Positions 47,690 through 55,850 of a stretch of 64,000 nucleotides of DNA are shown one piece after another; position 1 is the first letter of the stretch; every line of letters begins with the position of its first letter. Below the pieces are notes generated by a model. The model searched no databases. It saw only the letters and a list, made by a program, of their open reading frames with translations, and was not told the DNA's origin. A program made the translations under genes and the position numbers. The stretch comes from Bifidobacterium apousia (GTDB lineage Bacteria > Actinomycetota > Actinomycetes > Actinomycetales > Bifidobacteriaceae): positions 1 through 64,000 of the forward strand of contig NZ_VMHK01000006.1 of the NCBI RefSeq assembly GCF_007559275.1, written 5' to 3'.

Positions 47690-49645
47690 CTAGTGCCGGT
47701 CCTGCTCCTTGTCGTGAGCGTCGCTGATGGTGATCTCGCGCTGGGCGCGGGCCAGAATCATAGTGCGTAGGGTCTTGGGCGCCACTGCGGTGATGTGCTT
47801 GGCGTGGGCGATGCAGAAGGCCACGAACCAGGAGTCCGAGGAGACGGTCAGATGGACCTTCTGTCCTGATCCGCAGGGCTCCACCGAGGCGCCCGGCAGG
47901 GACTTGATGTAGGGCAGGTCAGGACGGTCGGTGATGAAGACGGCAGCCGTGCCGTTGTCGAAGGACCATTTGCGCAGCTCGCTGACCGGCACATCCGGGA
48001 ACTCCACCTTATGGCTGGGCTTGACGATGGTCGCATGCTCGATTCTGGCGATTCGCAGAACCTGCCACTGCCTGTTGCGTCCGGTGCCCTGCTTGAGGTG
48101 GCGGCTGGAATCCGAGGGAGCGTCCGCAGCCTCAGTGCCTTCTGCTGCGTCGCCGATATCGGTCCAGGCGGCGACATAATAGACGCCCTCGTCCACGAAG
48201 ATCTTGGCAGGTGCCACCACTTTGCGGCGGGTTCGGCCGGCAGCATCCGTGTACTCCATGTCCAGCAAGGATTCGGTCTTGATGGCCCGGCGGACCACCG
48301 AGAAGCTCTTGGGCTCGGTCTCGTACCCGGTAAGGGAGAGCCAGGGGGTCACGCCCGGCCCCACATGCGTGCGCAGGCGCTGGTAGAGCGACTCGGCCTG
48401 GGTGCGGGACTGCTCGGGCAGCAGGGGCGAATGGGCCAGGTAGTTGAGCGAAGCGGTCAGCATGCTCAGGTACTGGGGGGAAATGCCGGCCAGTCGTTCC
48501 AGCCCCAGCGAATTAGTGGCCGAGACAATGCCGCTGTCGTCCAGCAGGGACCAGTCGATGTCGAAGAACTGGCTGCCGGCCATCTCCCCGTCGTCCGAGA
48601 CCGTGGTCAGGGTGTTGATGTCCTTGTGGATGGTGTTGACGTACTTGCGCAGCTCTTCCTTGCTGTTGGGATGGCCGATGAAGCGCTCGGCCAGCTCGGC
48701 CAGGGAGAATTCCTCGCCCAGGTGCGCGGACAGGAAGAGCATGAGCCGCAGGCGGCGGTCCACCTCGGATCCGGTCTGGAAGGAGGATGCGCTGGCTCGG
48801 CGGGCATGCCTGAGGTCGGTATCGTCGTCACTGAGGTCGGTGGCGAAGTGCTCGACGCTGGTGCGGGCGATCTCCGGGGAAATGACCGTTGCCGCGCCGG
48901 GGCTTATCGACTCGTCGGCCAGCTTGAAGCGGGCGGCAGCATCCAGGCGCCGTCGGAAGGCGTCTGCGGCCTCCTGCGGGCTGACGATGGAGGCATCGGG
49001 GTGTTCCAGGACGAACATGGCCAGATCGTCCGAATCGGCATAGGCCACGTTCAGATTCTCTCCGTCCACGTCCACGGTGGCGGCGAAGCGGCGGGAGTCG
49101 ATGACCTTGACCAGATTGTCGGGAATGCGCTGGGTTCCCAGTCCAGGAGCTATGGAATCCAGGCCCAGACCAGGGATGGGCACCTGCGGCACCCGAGGAG
49201 TGGTGCGCGAGGCCGGACGGACCGGCTCTTCGCATGCCTCCTGGGACATGGCGATGGATCGGGCCAGGTAGTTGGCTGCGGCCAGCACCGGCATGTCCTC
49301 CTGGTTGAAGTGCATACGGATGCGGGGCTCGTCCCCCAGTTGCAGGCGGTAGGAGGCGAAATCCTGCCCTTCGGACTTGGAGGAGTACTCGGGCTGACGG
49401 GATTCGATGGCGATCCCCATGGCCGCCAGCTTGGCCCGGTCACGCTGGAACTGCTTGGCAAAGGCGGCCTTGGCGGCCTGGTCGGCCAGCTCGCCATAGG
49501 AGTCGGCATAGGCTTTGACCCGCTGCGCTATCTGCCGAGAAGTCAACCATTGAGGGAAAGCGGACGATAAGACGGCCAGGACATCGAGTTCGTGTTTGCC
49601 CCACTTATCCGAGAAACGCCGTCTTCCGTTCGTACCTTCTGCCAT
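47690..49645 (-). CDS. pafBC: Fused PafB-PafC WYL-domain transcriptional regulator
   Basis: The 651-residue protein is a head-to-tail fusion of two wHTH-WYL proteins. The first half has an N-terminal winged helix (WGKHELDVLAVLSSAFPQWLTSRQIAQRV) and a degenerate WYL core. The second has its own winged helix (RRLRLMLFLSAHLGEEFSLAELAE) and WYL region (LLDMEYTDAAGRTRRKVV). In mycobacteria the PafB-PafC dimer is the activator of the LexA-independent DNA damage response, using WYL to sense single-stranded DNA. The start at 49645 follows GCGAGGAC. Whether it keeps that role here is inference. Confidence 0.85.
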   Translation of the reverse strand: MAEGTNGRRRFSDKWGKHELDVLAVLSSAFPQWLTSRQIAQRVKAYADSYGELADQAAKAAFAKQFQRDRAKLAAMGIAIESRQPEYSSKSEGQDFASYRLQLGDEPRIRMHFNQEDMPVLAAANYLARSIAMSQEACEEPVRPASRTTPRVPQVPIPGLGLDSIAPGLGTQRIPDNLVKVIDSRRFAATVDVDGENLNVAYADSDDLAMFVLEHPDASIVSPQEAADAFRRRLDAAARFKLADESISPGAATVISPEIARTSVEHFATDLSDDDTDLRHARRASASSFQTGSEVDRRLRLMLFLSAHLGEEFSLAELAERFIGHPNSKEELRKYVNTIHKDINTLTTVSDDGEMAGSQFFDIDWSLLDDSGIVSATNSLGLERLAGISPQYLSMLTASLNYLAHSPLLPEQSRTQAESLYQRLRTHVGPGVTPWLSLTGYETEPKSFSVVRRAIKTESLLDMEYTDAAGRTRRKVVAPAKIFVDEGVYYVAAWTDIGDAAEGTEAADAPSDSSRHLKQGTGRNRQWQVLRIARIEHATIVKPSHKVEFPDVPVSELRKWSFDNGTAAVFITDRPDLPYIKSLPGASVEPCGSGQKVHLTVSSDSWFVAFCIAHAKHITAVAPKTLRTMILARAQREITISDAHDKEQDRH

Positions 49646-49789
49646 CAGTCCTCGCGTATCGTTAAAATTTTGACTGTTAGTGCGCCTAACGCACATCTAT
49701 CTATCATAGATTCATTTTCAGGAACGTGGGAGCCAAACACTCAAATACGGTCCCTTTTCTTGACAGGCTGAACCCTCTTGCGCCTGGCT

Positions 49790-51220
49790 TTATACCCACT
49801 CGTCAGGTTCGATACCCTGGGGTCCCACATACTGGCCATTGGGCACATATGAGGAACGCCCCTGGTCGCTCAGATGGGCATCCGCATACAGGGTCACATC
49901 CCTGCCGAAGGTCCAGTCCCCCTCGATGGTGACCGAGTTGGCGGCTGCCAGGCTGGGAACCCCGTAGGGGAAGCGTTCGTCGAAGTCGGCGATGTACTTG
50001 TAGTAGCGTTCATCCAGCTGGACGTTGGGGAAATCGTAGTTGCCATCCTCCATCTCGTAGGAGTCGGTCAGATGGAAACGGTCGGAGCGCATGATGAACA
50101 GGTCGTCGGTGGTCTTGACGGGCAGGAAGCGCATGCGGTCCACCTGCACGCAGATGGCTCCCTCGAAGAGCGTGGCGGCGGAACCCATGGCGGTCTCCAG
50201 TTGCACCACGGGTCGAGTGGAAGGGTCGGTGGGGTCCACGGTCTTGCGGTTTTCAATGATGGGCAGGGGCAGCACCCCGTCGTATTCGGCCAGCTTGTCG
50301 CGCAGGGCATCGACCCTGACCCAGATGCTGTTGGTGTTGAAGTAGGGATGCTTGCGGATGGACATGGCCGAGCTGCGGTCGTGCGGATCCACCTGGGACA
50401 TCTCCCGTAGGATGAGGCGTCCGCTGGCCTTGTCGATGACGATGTGGCCGCCTTTGCGATCTGCCTCGGTCCGCTCGGCCACCTCGATCATGAAGGGCGC
50501 TCCGGACTGTGCGAAATAACCGGCCAGGGTCCTTGAAGGCCTGGCGCCCAGGTTGTCGGAGTTGGAGATGAACAGGTAGTCGATCCCCTGCTCCTTGAGT
50601 GTGTCCAAAAGGCCGGTCTCCCAGATGGTCGAGAAGATGTCGCCGTGGCCGGGAGGGCACCATTCCAGGTCGGGTTTGGCCGGGAAGTCGACAGGACGGC
50701 CGGTTTCGGCGTCGATTTTGGGTTCGATGTGCTGAATGATCTCCATGGGCACCTCGTTCTGGACGAAGCGGCGGTCCTGCTTGACCACGCGCATGGTGTC
50801 TCGTGAGGTGCGGAAGGAGTTCATGAAGATCAGCGGCAGAGGTACCCCCAGGCGTTTGCGGGCCGTCAGCACCTGGCCCATGATGATGTCCAGAAAGCGC
50901 ATCCGACGGGCCTTGTGGCGCCGGATGGGCAGCAGGGACTTGGCCTTTTCCAGGCCCATGGAGGTGCCCAGCCCACCATTGAGCTTGATGAAGGCGGTGC
51001 GGGAGAACGCGTCTAGGGCCATGTCCATATCCATGGAATCGTGGATGTCCTTGGTGCGGGGCACGTCCTTGAGCGGCGTGACATCCTTCTCTCGCACACA
51101 GGCCTTGGCTTCTCCCCGCCTCCACGTCTCGTAAAGGTGCCTGAACTGGTTGATGGAGACTTCGCTCATGCCCTTGTCGCGCATCTTTGCGGCCGAAAGG
51201 TCGAAAACGTCTGTGCTCAT
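49790..51220 (-). CDS. UTP--glucose-1-phosphate uridylyltransferase (eukaryotic UGPase type)
   Basis: The 476-residue enzyme makes UDP-glucose from UTP and glucose 1-phosphate. It belongs to the UGP2-like family rather than bacterial GalU. It has the nucleotide-binding FIKLNGGLGTSMGLEKAKSL (with G-G-x-G-T-x-x-G), MNSFRTSRDT, CPPGHGDIF and LDYLFISNSDNLGA. The C-terminal part has LILREMSQV and left-handed-helix features. Bifidobacteria use such an enzyme in galactose and lacto-N-biose metabolism. GGAAGGGG precedes the ATG. It is a single gene before pafBC, with about 145 bp between. Confidence 0.92.
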   Translation of the reverse strand: MSTDVFDLSAAKMRDKGMSEVSINQFRHLYETWRRGEAKACVREKDVTPLKDVPRTKDIHDSMDMDMALDAFSRTAFIKLNGGLGTSMGLEKAKSLLPIRRHKARRMRFLDIIMGQVLTARKRLGVPLPLIFMNSFRTSRDTMRVVKQDRRFVQNEVPMEIIQHIEPKIDAETGRPVDFPAKPDLEWCPPGHGDIFSTIWETGLLDTLKEQGIDYLFISNSDNLGARPSRTLAGYFAQSGAPFMIEVAERTEADRKGGHIVIDKASGRLILREMSQVDPHDRSSAMSIRKHPYFNTNSIWVRVDALRDKLAEYDGVLPLPIIENRKTVDPTDPSTRPVVQLETAMGSAATLFEGAICVQVDRMRFLPVKTTDDLFIMRSDRFHLTDSYEMEDGNYDFPNVQLDERYYKYIADFDERFPYGVPSLAAANSVTIEGDWTFGRDVTLYADAHLSDQGRSSYVPNGQYVGPQGIEPDEWV

Positions 51221-51346
51221 GGAACCCCTTCCGGGCTGGGACGACTCGCGGCCGACGCGGGTTGCGCCGACCGTCCAGAATCATGATAGCAAGTCGATCA
51301 TGTGACCCGGTCTGTCTGCACTTGTCTGCCGGGACTCGCCGGGCCA

Positions 51347-51375
51347 TTGTCGGCCCGGTGACGCTGTGCTACTAT
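51347..51375 (+). promoter_or_regulatory. Promoter of tRNA-Pro
   Basis: TTGTCG (51347-51352) and TACTAT (51370-51375) are spaced by 17 bp, 24 bp upstream of the tRNA. The -35 box is identical to that of tRNA-Asn. Confidence 0.75.
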
Positions 51376-51399
51376 CTCTACTCGGTGCTGATGCACCGT

Positions 51400-51478
<79 letters not shown>

Positions 51479-51486
51479 TAGCAACG

Positions 51487-51515
51487 ATTCCAAGGTCTTA
51501 GGCCTTGGAATTATT
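51487..51515 (+). terminator. Stem-loop after tRNA-Pro
   Basis: ATTCCAAGG pairs with CCTTGGAAT across a 7-nt loop, followed by TATTTG. It lies 11 bp after the tRNA and would end its transcript. Confidence 0.7.
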
Positions 51516-51583
51516 TGTAGTTCCAGGCCCTTCGATACCTATTTGCATATATTCGGCGCTTCGCTCTTTCTTCACGTTTCCCT

Positions 51584-51976
51584 TCATTCGCCAACTGTGA
51601 GTTCGTGATCGGCCAGAAGATCCTCGGGGTCGGCGTTGAGCTGAGCGTAAGCCATCATCAGCTTCTTTCTCAGAGTCCCCGGCAACGCGGCCGCGCCTTC
51701 CCTTGATGCTGATGGTCTCTGCGGATGCATTCCTGCGCTGATACAGGCGCAAGTCCTCTACGCCATCCTCCTCCCTCCAATCACGTAGGTCGTGGAGTCA
51801 ACCTGGATCAGTTGACGTTTGTGGCTGGCTTCGGCCTGGCGGACGGTCAGGGTTGAGGTCGCCGGTATCCTCCTGTTCTGTGCAGAACCACAAAGGAGCG
51901 TACCCAGGGCAACTGCGGGAGTCTGGTAGAGGGTCATAATCAAATCCACCGCCCTGGGTCTGGCCCGAGATGTCAT
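51584..51976 (-). pseudogene. Unrecognised gene remnant with an in-frame amber
   Basis: On the minus strand one reading frame runs for 131 codons with a single internal TAG at 51760-51758. The first part contains MTLYQTPAVALG and ends YVIGGRRMA; the second part ends in the plausible acidic tail LLADHELTVGE. I recognise no family. The composition is GC-rich like the chromosome. It is probably the eroded end of a gene brought in with, or cut by, the tRNA-Pro insertion. It could also be chance. Confidence 0.35.
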
Positions 51977-52149
51977 CTCGTTGAGTGCCGTGTACGCCCA
52001 GCCTCAGCTCTGAGCGGCAATCAAGTCTTGAAGTTTTGCGTTCGGCGCCAGCACGATGTAAAGTTAGTGCTGTTAGAAGCCGCCACTGCCTCTACTGCCT
52101 TTCGGGGTGGAATGCATACTATGGCGGTATTTTTTTACCCGGAGGGCAC

Positions 52150-53133
52150 ATGGCATCCACAACCGTAGCCAAGCTGCCCCCATACCCCAGCCACCCGTAC
52201 CGCAGTTCCATGGACCTGGCCCAGCTCCTTGTGGACAACGGGCTGACGGGTATCAGCGTCCAGGACCTTGCCGGGCGAATAGACCTGGTCGGCTACTACC
52301 GCCTCAAGGGTTACTGGTATCCGTTCCTCACCCCTGTGGCAGGTGCCAGAAAACGCAAACTGCCCTTCCTGTCCCGCACGTCCTGGGATTCCATCTGGGA
52401 ACGCTACGTGTTCGACCAGGAATTGCGCACCATCGTCTTCGACGGCATCGTCGGCATCGAGGTCCATCTCAAAAGCTACATGGCATCAGAGCTGGCCAAG
52501 GCAACTGGGCCGTTCGGCTATACCGCGCCGGATGGCCTGCCCGGGCTCAGCCCCGAGGAACACAGGAACGCGATCGCCAATATCACCAGCGACTACCAGC
52601 GGTCGTCGCTGCCTCAGCTACGACATTTCAGAGCCACGTATTCCGATCCGCTGCCGCCCATCTGGATGCTGGTGGACTGCCTTTCCTACGGTGATTTCAA
52701 GAAGATCTTCTACAAGGGCGCCGATCCTTCAATCAAACGGCAGTTGGCACTGCAGCTTGGCATCATGTCCAACAAGCCCGGCGTCAGCAACGAGAAACTG
52801 CTGCGCGACTGGCTGGAAAACATTCGAATCGCCCGCAACAAGACCGCCCATCACGACCGCTTCTGGAACTGCATCGACCCCAAGATGACACCCATCAAGC
52901 CCAAGCTGTACCCCAACGACGCTACTTGGTGGGGCAACCAATGGGAGCCCTTCCGCCGGCCGGAGTCAAAAGGCCCGGCTGGATTCCTGACCATGGAGCA
53001 CTACCTGCTGAACCAGCTAGGCATCACCTACTGGCGCAACAACTTCGTGGGACTGATGAACCGTTACCCCGGCATCCCCCTGAAACACATGGGCTTCCCG
53101 GACAACTGGCAGTCACTGCCCATCTGGCAGTGA
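52150..53133 (+). CDS. Abi_2 (AbiD/AbiF-like) abortive-infection family protein
   Basis: The 327-residue protein matches the Abi_2 family. It has DLAGRIDLVGYYRLKGYWYPF near residue 38, the VFDQELRTIVFDGIVGIEVHLKSY block, and LPPIWMLVDCLSYGDFKKIF. A C-terminal HEPN-type RNase motif RNxxxH reads RNKTAHH (R229-H234). Family members stop phage growth by killing or arresting the infected cell, probably by cutting RNA. The start at 52150 follows CGGAGGGC; the frame extends 55 codons upstream without homology. It stands alone in the tRNA-Pro insertion, with no visible antitoxin. Confidence 0.88.
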   Translation: MASTTVAKLPPYPSHPYRSSMDLAQLLVDNGLTGISVQDLAGRIDLVGYYRLKGYWYPFLTPVAGARKRKLPFLSRTSWDSIWERYVFDQELRTIVFDGIVGIEVHLKSYMASELAKATGPFGYTAPDGLPGLSPEEHRNAIANITSDYQRSSLPQLRHFRATYSDPLPPIWMLVDCLSYGDFKKIFYKGADPSIKRQLALQLGIMSNKPGVSNEKLLRDWLENIRIARNKTAHHDRFWNCIDPKMTPIKPKLYPNDATWWGNQWEPFRRPESKGPAGFLTMEHYLLNQLGITYWRNNFVGLMNRYPGIPLKHMGFPDNWQSLPIWQ

Positions 53134-53584
53134 AGCCTGCACCCTTTTCACCCAATAATACTGCGACTAGAATAGGCAGGCAGTTTTGGCGTATAGCCTT
53201 ATTCCAGGCTCGTATTGAGGGGCAAGCTGGTTCCGGTCGCGTGGCGACCGGAACCAGTGCGGCAGCAGTATGGTCGAGCTGATCCAGCTCGGCGGGGTTT
53301 CGGGGCGGCGGCCCCGATACAAGCTTTGCTGCCCACCTAAGTCAGATGGCTTTTCACAGAAAGTAGGACATACCCGAACCACTAGATCGCAGGCCACCAC
53401 CATTTGGGCAGCGCACGGTTCCATAGTGTTATCGCTGGCCATGTCTCAATAATGCAAGATTCACCGATAGTAATCTCAAAGAGGATTCCATCAGAACCTC
53501 AACCAGTCATCCAGCTCCTCTGCTCGTTCTCATGTCCGGCTTGTCAAAGCTCTCCCCTGCCAAGCAACCCACCAACCCTGCGAT
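53134..53584. other. Non-coding stretch behind the Abi gene
   Basis: No convincing gene is seen here. The stretch holds the two hairpins noted separately and short chance frames. Base composition drifts from about 60% GC to nearer 50% toward the hydrolase remnant. Confidence 0.5.
53227..53257. other. Perfect 14-bp stem with 3-nt loop
   Basis: CTGGTTCCGGTCGC and GCGACCGGAACCAG are perfect complements with only GTG between. A second GC hairpin (TCGGGGC GGCG GCCCCGA) lies at 53300-53317. There is no T run after either. They lie 94 and 167 bp downstream of the Abi gene and could be RNA structures or termination signals. Confidence 0.55.
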
Positions 53585-53827
53585 GTGCGACCACTTCACC
53601 AGGAGCTGATGGACACGGACTTCACCGACACCCACCACTTCGAGGTGCCGGTCACCTTCTGTGAGGGCAGACAGGACCACCACGTCTCCTCCGCCGTCGC
53701 CCGCGACTGGTACGAGACAATCGACAGCCCCAAAAGCTGGCACTGGTTCGATCGCTCCGGCCACTTCCCCCAATGGGAGGAACCCGACCGCTTCCTGGGA
53801 TGTGTGCTGCAAGACTTAAGTCAATAA
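53585..53827 (+). pseudogene. C-terminal remnant of an alpha/beta hydrolase
   Basis: About 80 codons encode only the last part of an alpha/beta hydrolase: VPVTFCEGRQDHHVSS, which holds the acid-residue region, and WFDRSGHFPQWEEPDRF, which holds the catalytic His motif. The nucleophile half is missing, and upstream sequence in this frame shows no fold. This is a truncated leftover, as expected in an insertion hotspot. Confidence 0.65.
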
Positions 53828-53930
53828 CTGATCGCAGAACCGGAATCCTTTTTTTGCCGAGAAAGCACTTCCTCAATATGCTTTTACTGCTGCTCTGCCA
53901 CAAGCTGTCAGCTACTGTAGACTCGTCTAT

Positions 53931-54875
53931 ATGCTCCAAGTAATTACGAGGAATCCCCTGGAAGATAAGGGCGAAGCACAATACCGTCAGCTGGTGAGAG
54001 TGGGACATAAACTACTGAGTGTCGCGGTGTTCGGGGACACACATGGTAGCGTCCCGAAACTGGTGCTGCTTTCAGGGTGTGGAACCCCTTCCCCTCTGTA
54101 TGATTTCAAGGCTCTCATTACTAGACTGCAAAACTCATACTGTCTGATTGTGGTGGAGAAGTCCGGGTACGGGTTTAGTGACTGGTCTCGGGACCCCAGA
54201 GATATCGACACGATGTTGGATGAGACCAGGGCGGCGCTGCACGGGGCCGGAGTGACTGGGCCCTATGTGCTCCTCCCCCACTCAATGTCTGGGCTTGAAG
54301 CACTTTACTGGACCAAGAAGTACCCTGCCGAGGTGGAGGCCATCATCGGATTGGATATGGCCACGCCACAGGCTTATGAGACGCGCAACCTGGTGCCTCC
54401 CGCCGCAGCCACAGCACTGTTGGGCGCCCTTTGCCGGACAGGACTTCCTCGTCTCCTGCCCAGACTGACCGCGGACCAGTCACCCGCCATCAAAGCAGGA
54501 AATTTGTCTGCTGAAGATAAGGCGGTCTACCGGACCCTCTTCTTCAAGAACTTCATGGATCCAGACATCCAGCGAGAGATCAACACGGTCAACGCCAACG
54601 CCCGCAAGGTTGCGGAAGCTGGATTGCCACAGATCAAGATGCTGCAACTGGTTTCCAACGGGAAAGGAACTGGCTTCAGCAAGGATGAGTGGCGATCCAT
54701 CCAAGAATCCTTCAAAGCGCAGCAAGGTAACTCACAGATACGGTATTTCGATGCCCCTCATTATCTCCACGACTATGTGCCTGAAAAAATGTCCGAGGCC
54801 ATCAGGGATTTTATAAGCGGAAAACCTGACCGATCCAGCAAGGTTATCCGGCACACACTTACATCTCATCCCTGA
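53931..54875 (+). CDS. Alpha/beta hydrolase
   Basis: The 314-residue protein has the alpha/beta hydrolase core: KLVLLSGCGTPSP (oxyanion-side strand), IVVEKSGYGFSD and the nucleophile elbow LLPHSMSGLEAL. A cap region and a C-terminal candidate His (APHYLHDYVPE) follow. The elbow reads PHSMSG, so the first Gly of GxSxG is Pro, a change seen in some subfamilies. No signal peptide is evident, and there is no clear ribosome site. It lies in the tRNA-Pro insertion. The substrate is unknown. Confidence 0.75.
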   Translation: MLQVITRNPLEDKGEAQYRQLVRVGHKLLSVAVFGDTHGSVPKLVLLSGCGTPSPLYDFKALITRLQNSYCLIVVEKSGYGFSDWSRDPRDIDTMLDETRAALHGAGVTGPYVLLPHSMSGLEALYWTKKYPAEVEAIIGLDMATPQAYETRNLVPPAAATALLGALCRTGLPRLLPRLTADQSPAIKAGNLSAEDKAVYRTLFFKNFMDPDIQREINTVNANARKVAEAGLPQIKMLQLVSNGKGTGFSKDEWRSIQESFKAQQGNSQIRYFDAPHYLHDYVPEKMSEAIRDFISGKPDRSSKVIRHTLTSHP

Positions 54876-55108
54876 ATCAGTTCCAAGCAATCTCATTTTA
54901 TGCAGTCAGACGATTTCTGTGCCAATGTCATCAGACACTTCCTTCTGGCTAATCCAATCGGGCACATTTCGGGCACATCGCTACCCATAAGTACCCGTAT
55001 CAGCTTGCATCAGTTCATACTTGGAATCTGCTAGAATTGGCAGTATTCCTTGGATAGTTAGCAGCAGTTAAAGGCAGCTCGCATGTACCAGAACAGCGGC
55101 TTATCTTA

Positions 55109-55147
55109 CAAGGGGTCGCGGGTTCAAATCCCGCCGGCCCGACCAAA
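55109..55147 (+). repeat. 39-bp direct repeat, right att-like copy (tRNA-Pro 3' fragment)
   Basis: This is an exact copy of 51440-51478. The rest of the tRNA is absent, so it is not a functional tRNA gene. It marks the right edge of a 3.67-kb insertion. Immediately beyond it the sequence becomes AT-rich, so it may also be the left edge of a second element. Confidence 0.95.
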
Positions 55148-55850
55148 GGATTGATTAGTCTTCTTGTACAAATATAGGATTTTATATAGAGGTCGACTTT
55201 GCAAAACTGCGACTGCGCCAAACATCGTGATTTTTCACTATGTGAGTTGATAAAATAAAGTTTCCTCCTCAGCCTATTTGGTAAGAAACAAAGATTCTTT
55301 CTACGTTACTGCGGTTAATATCTTCAATTAACTGCGTGTCGTGAAAAACAAGCAAAATGCATTTCATTCTGTAACACATAGATTTACTTATCCTGACTAT
55401 TTTAAAAAATTCGGAAAATTCCTTTATACACTATCCGAACTGCTAATTAATCACATACGCTACCCATTACATTCGATTATCGAGTTCTCCTCGTAATGCA
55501 CTAGTTGACTAATCTACGCATTTATATCTTTTTAACTTACCGAATTGAGATACAGAATGCGCGTTTAGATGGGTTCAGTGCAAAGTTATTCCAAGAATAA
55601 ATATTAAAAAATGTACTCCCACGTTTCTGTTGACATGTCAACAGGCATATAGTCTCGTGTCACAAACCAATGAGATTATGGAAGCGTAATTTTGCCAATT
55701 CTTGACAAGAAAAGATGAGTCGACACCCTCAAGCTCTTAGTTAACAGTTTCTGGAGTCCGATATCTTGAAATGAGATACAAGCAAAGCACGAATGCTATT
55801 ATATTTTTTGGTTAGAGCTTGTCCCTAAAAGAACTGAGGCGAGGAATAAT
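55148..55850. other. AT-rich non-coding leader region
   Basis: Some 700 bp contain no ORF of note. The composition is far more AT-rich than the flanking chromosome. It contains an 18-bp perfect palindrome (55627-55644) and ends with the ribosome site GAGGCGAGG before the ATPase gene. Confidence 0.6.
55627..55644. promoter_or_regulatory. 18-bp perfect palindrome, candidate operator
   Basis: CTGTTGACATGTCAACAG equals its own reverse complement and lies 207 bp upstream of the ATPase start. It embeds a TTGACA hexamer on both strands, so a bound regulator could cover a -35 box. No matching regulator gene is in the window. Confidence 0.5.

Noticed and set aside
55109-55147. Second tRNA-Pro gene
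   Set aside because: Only the 3' 39 bases are present; D arm and anticodon are missing, so it is an att-type fragment.
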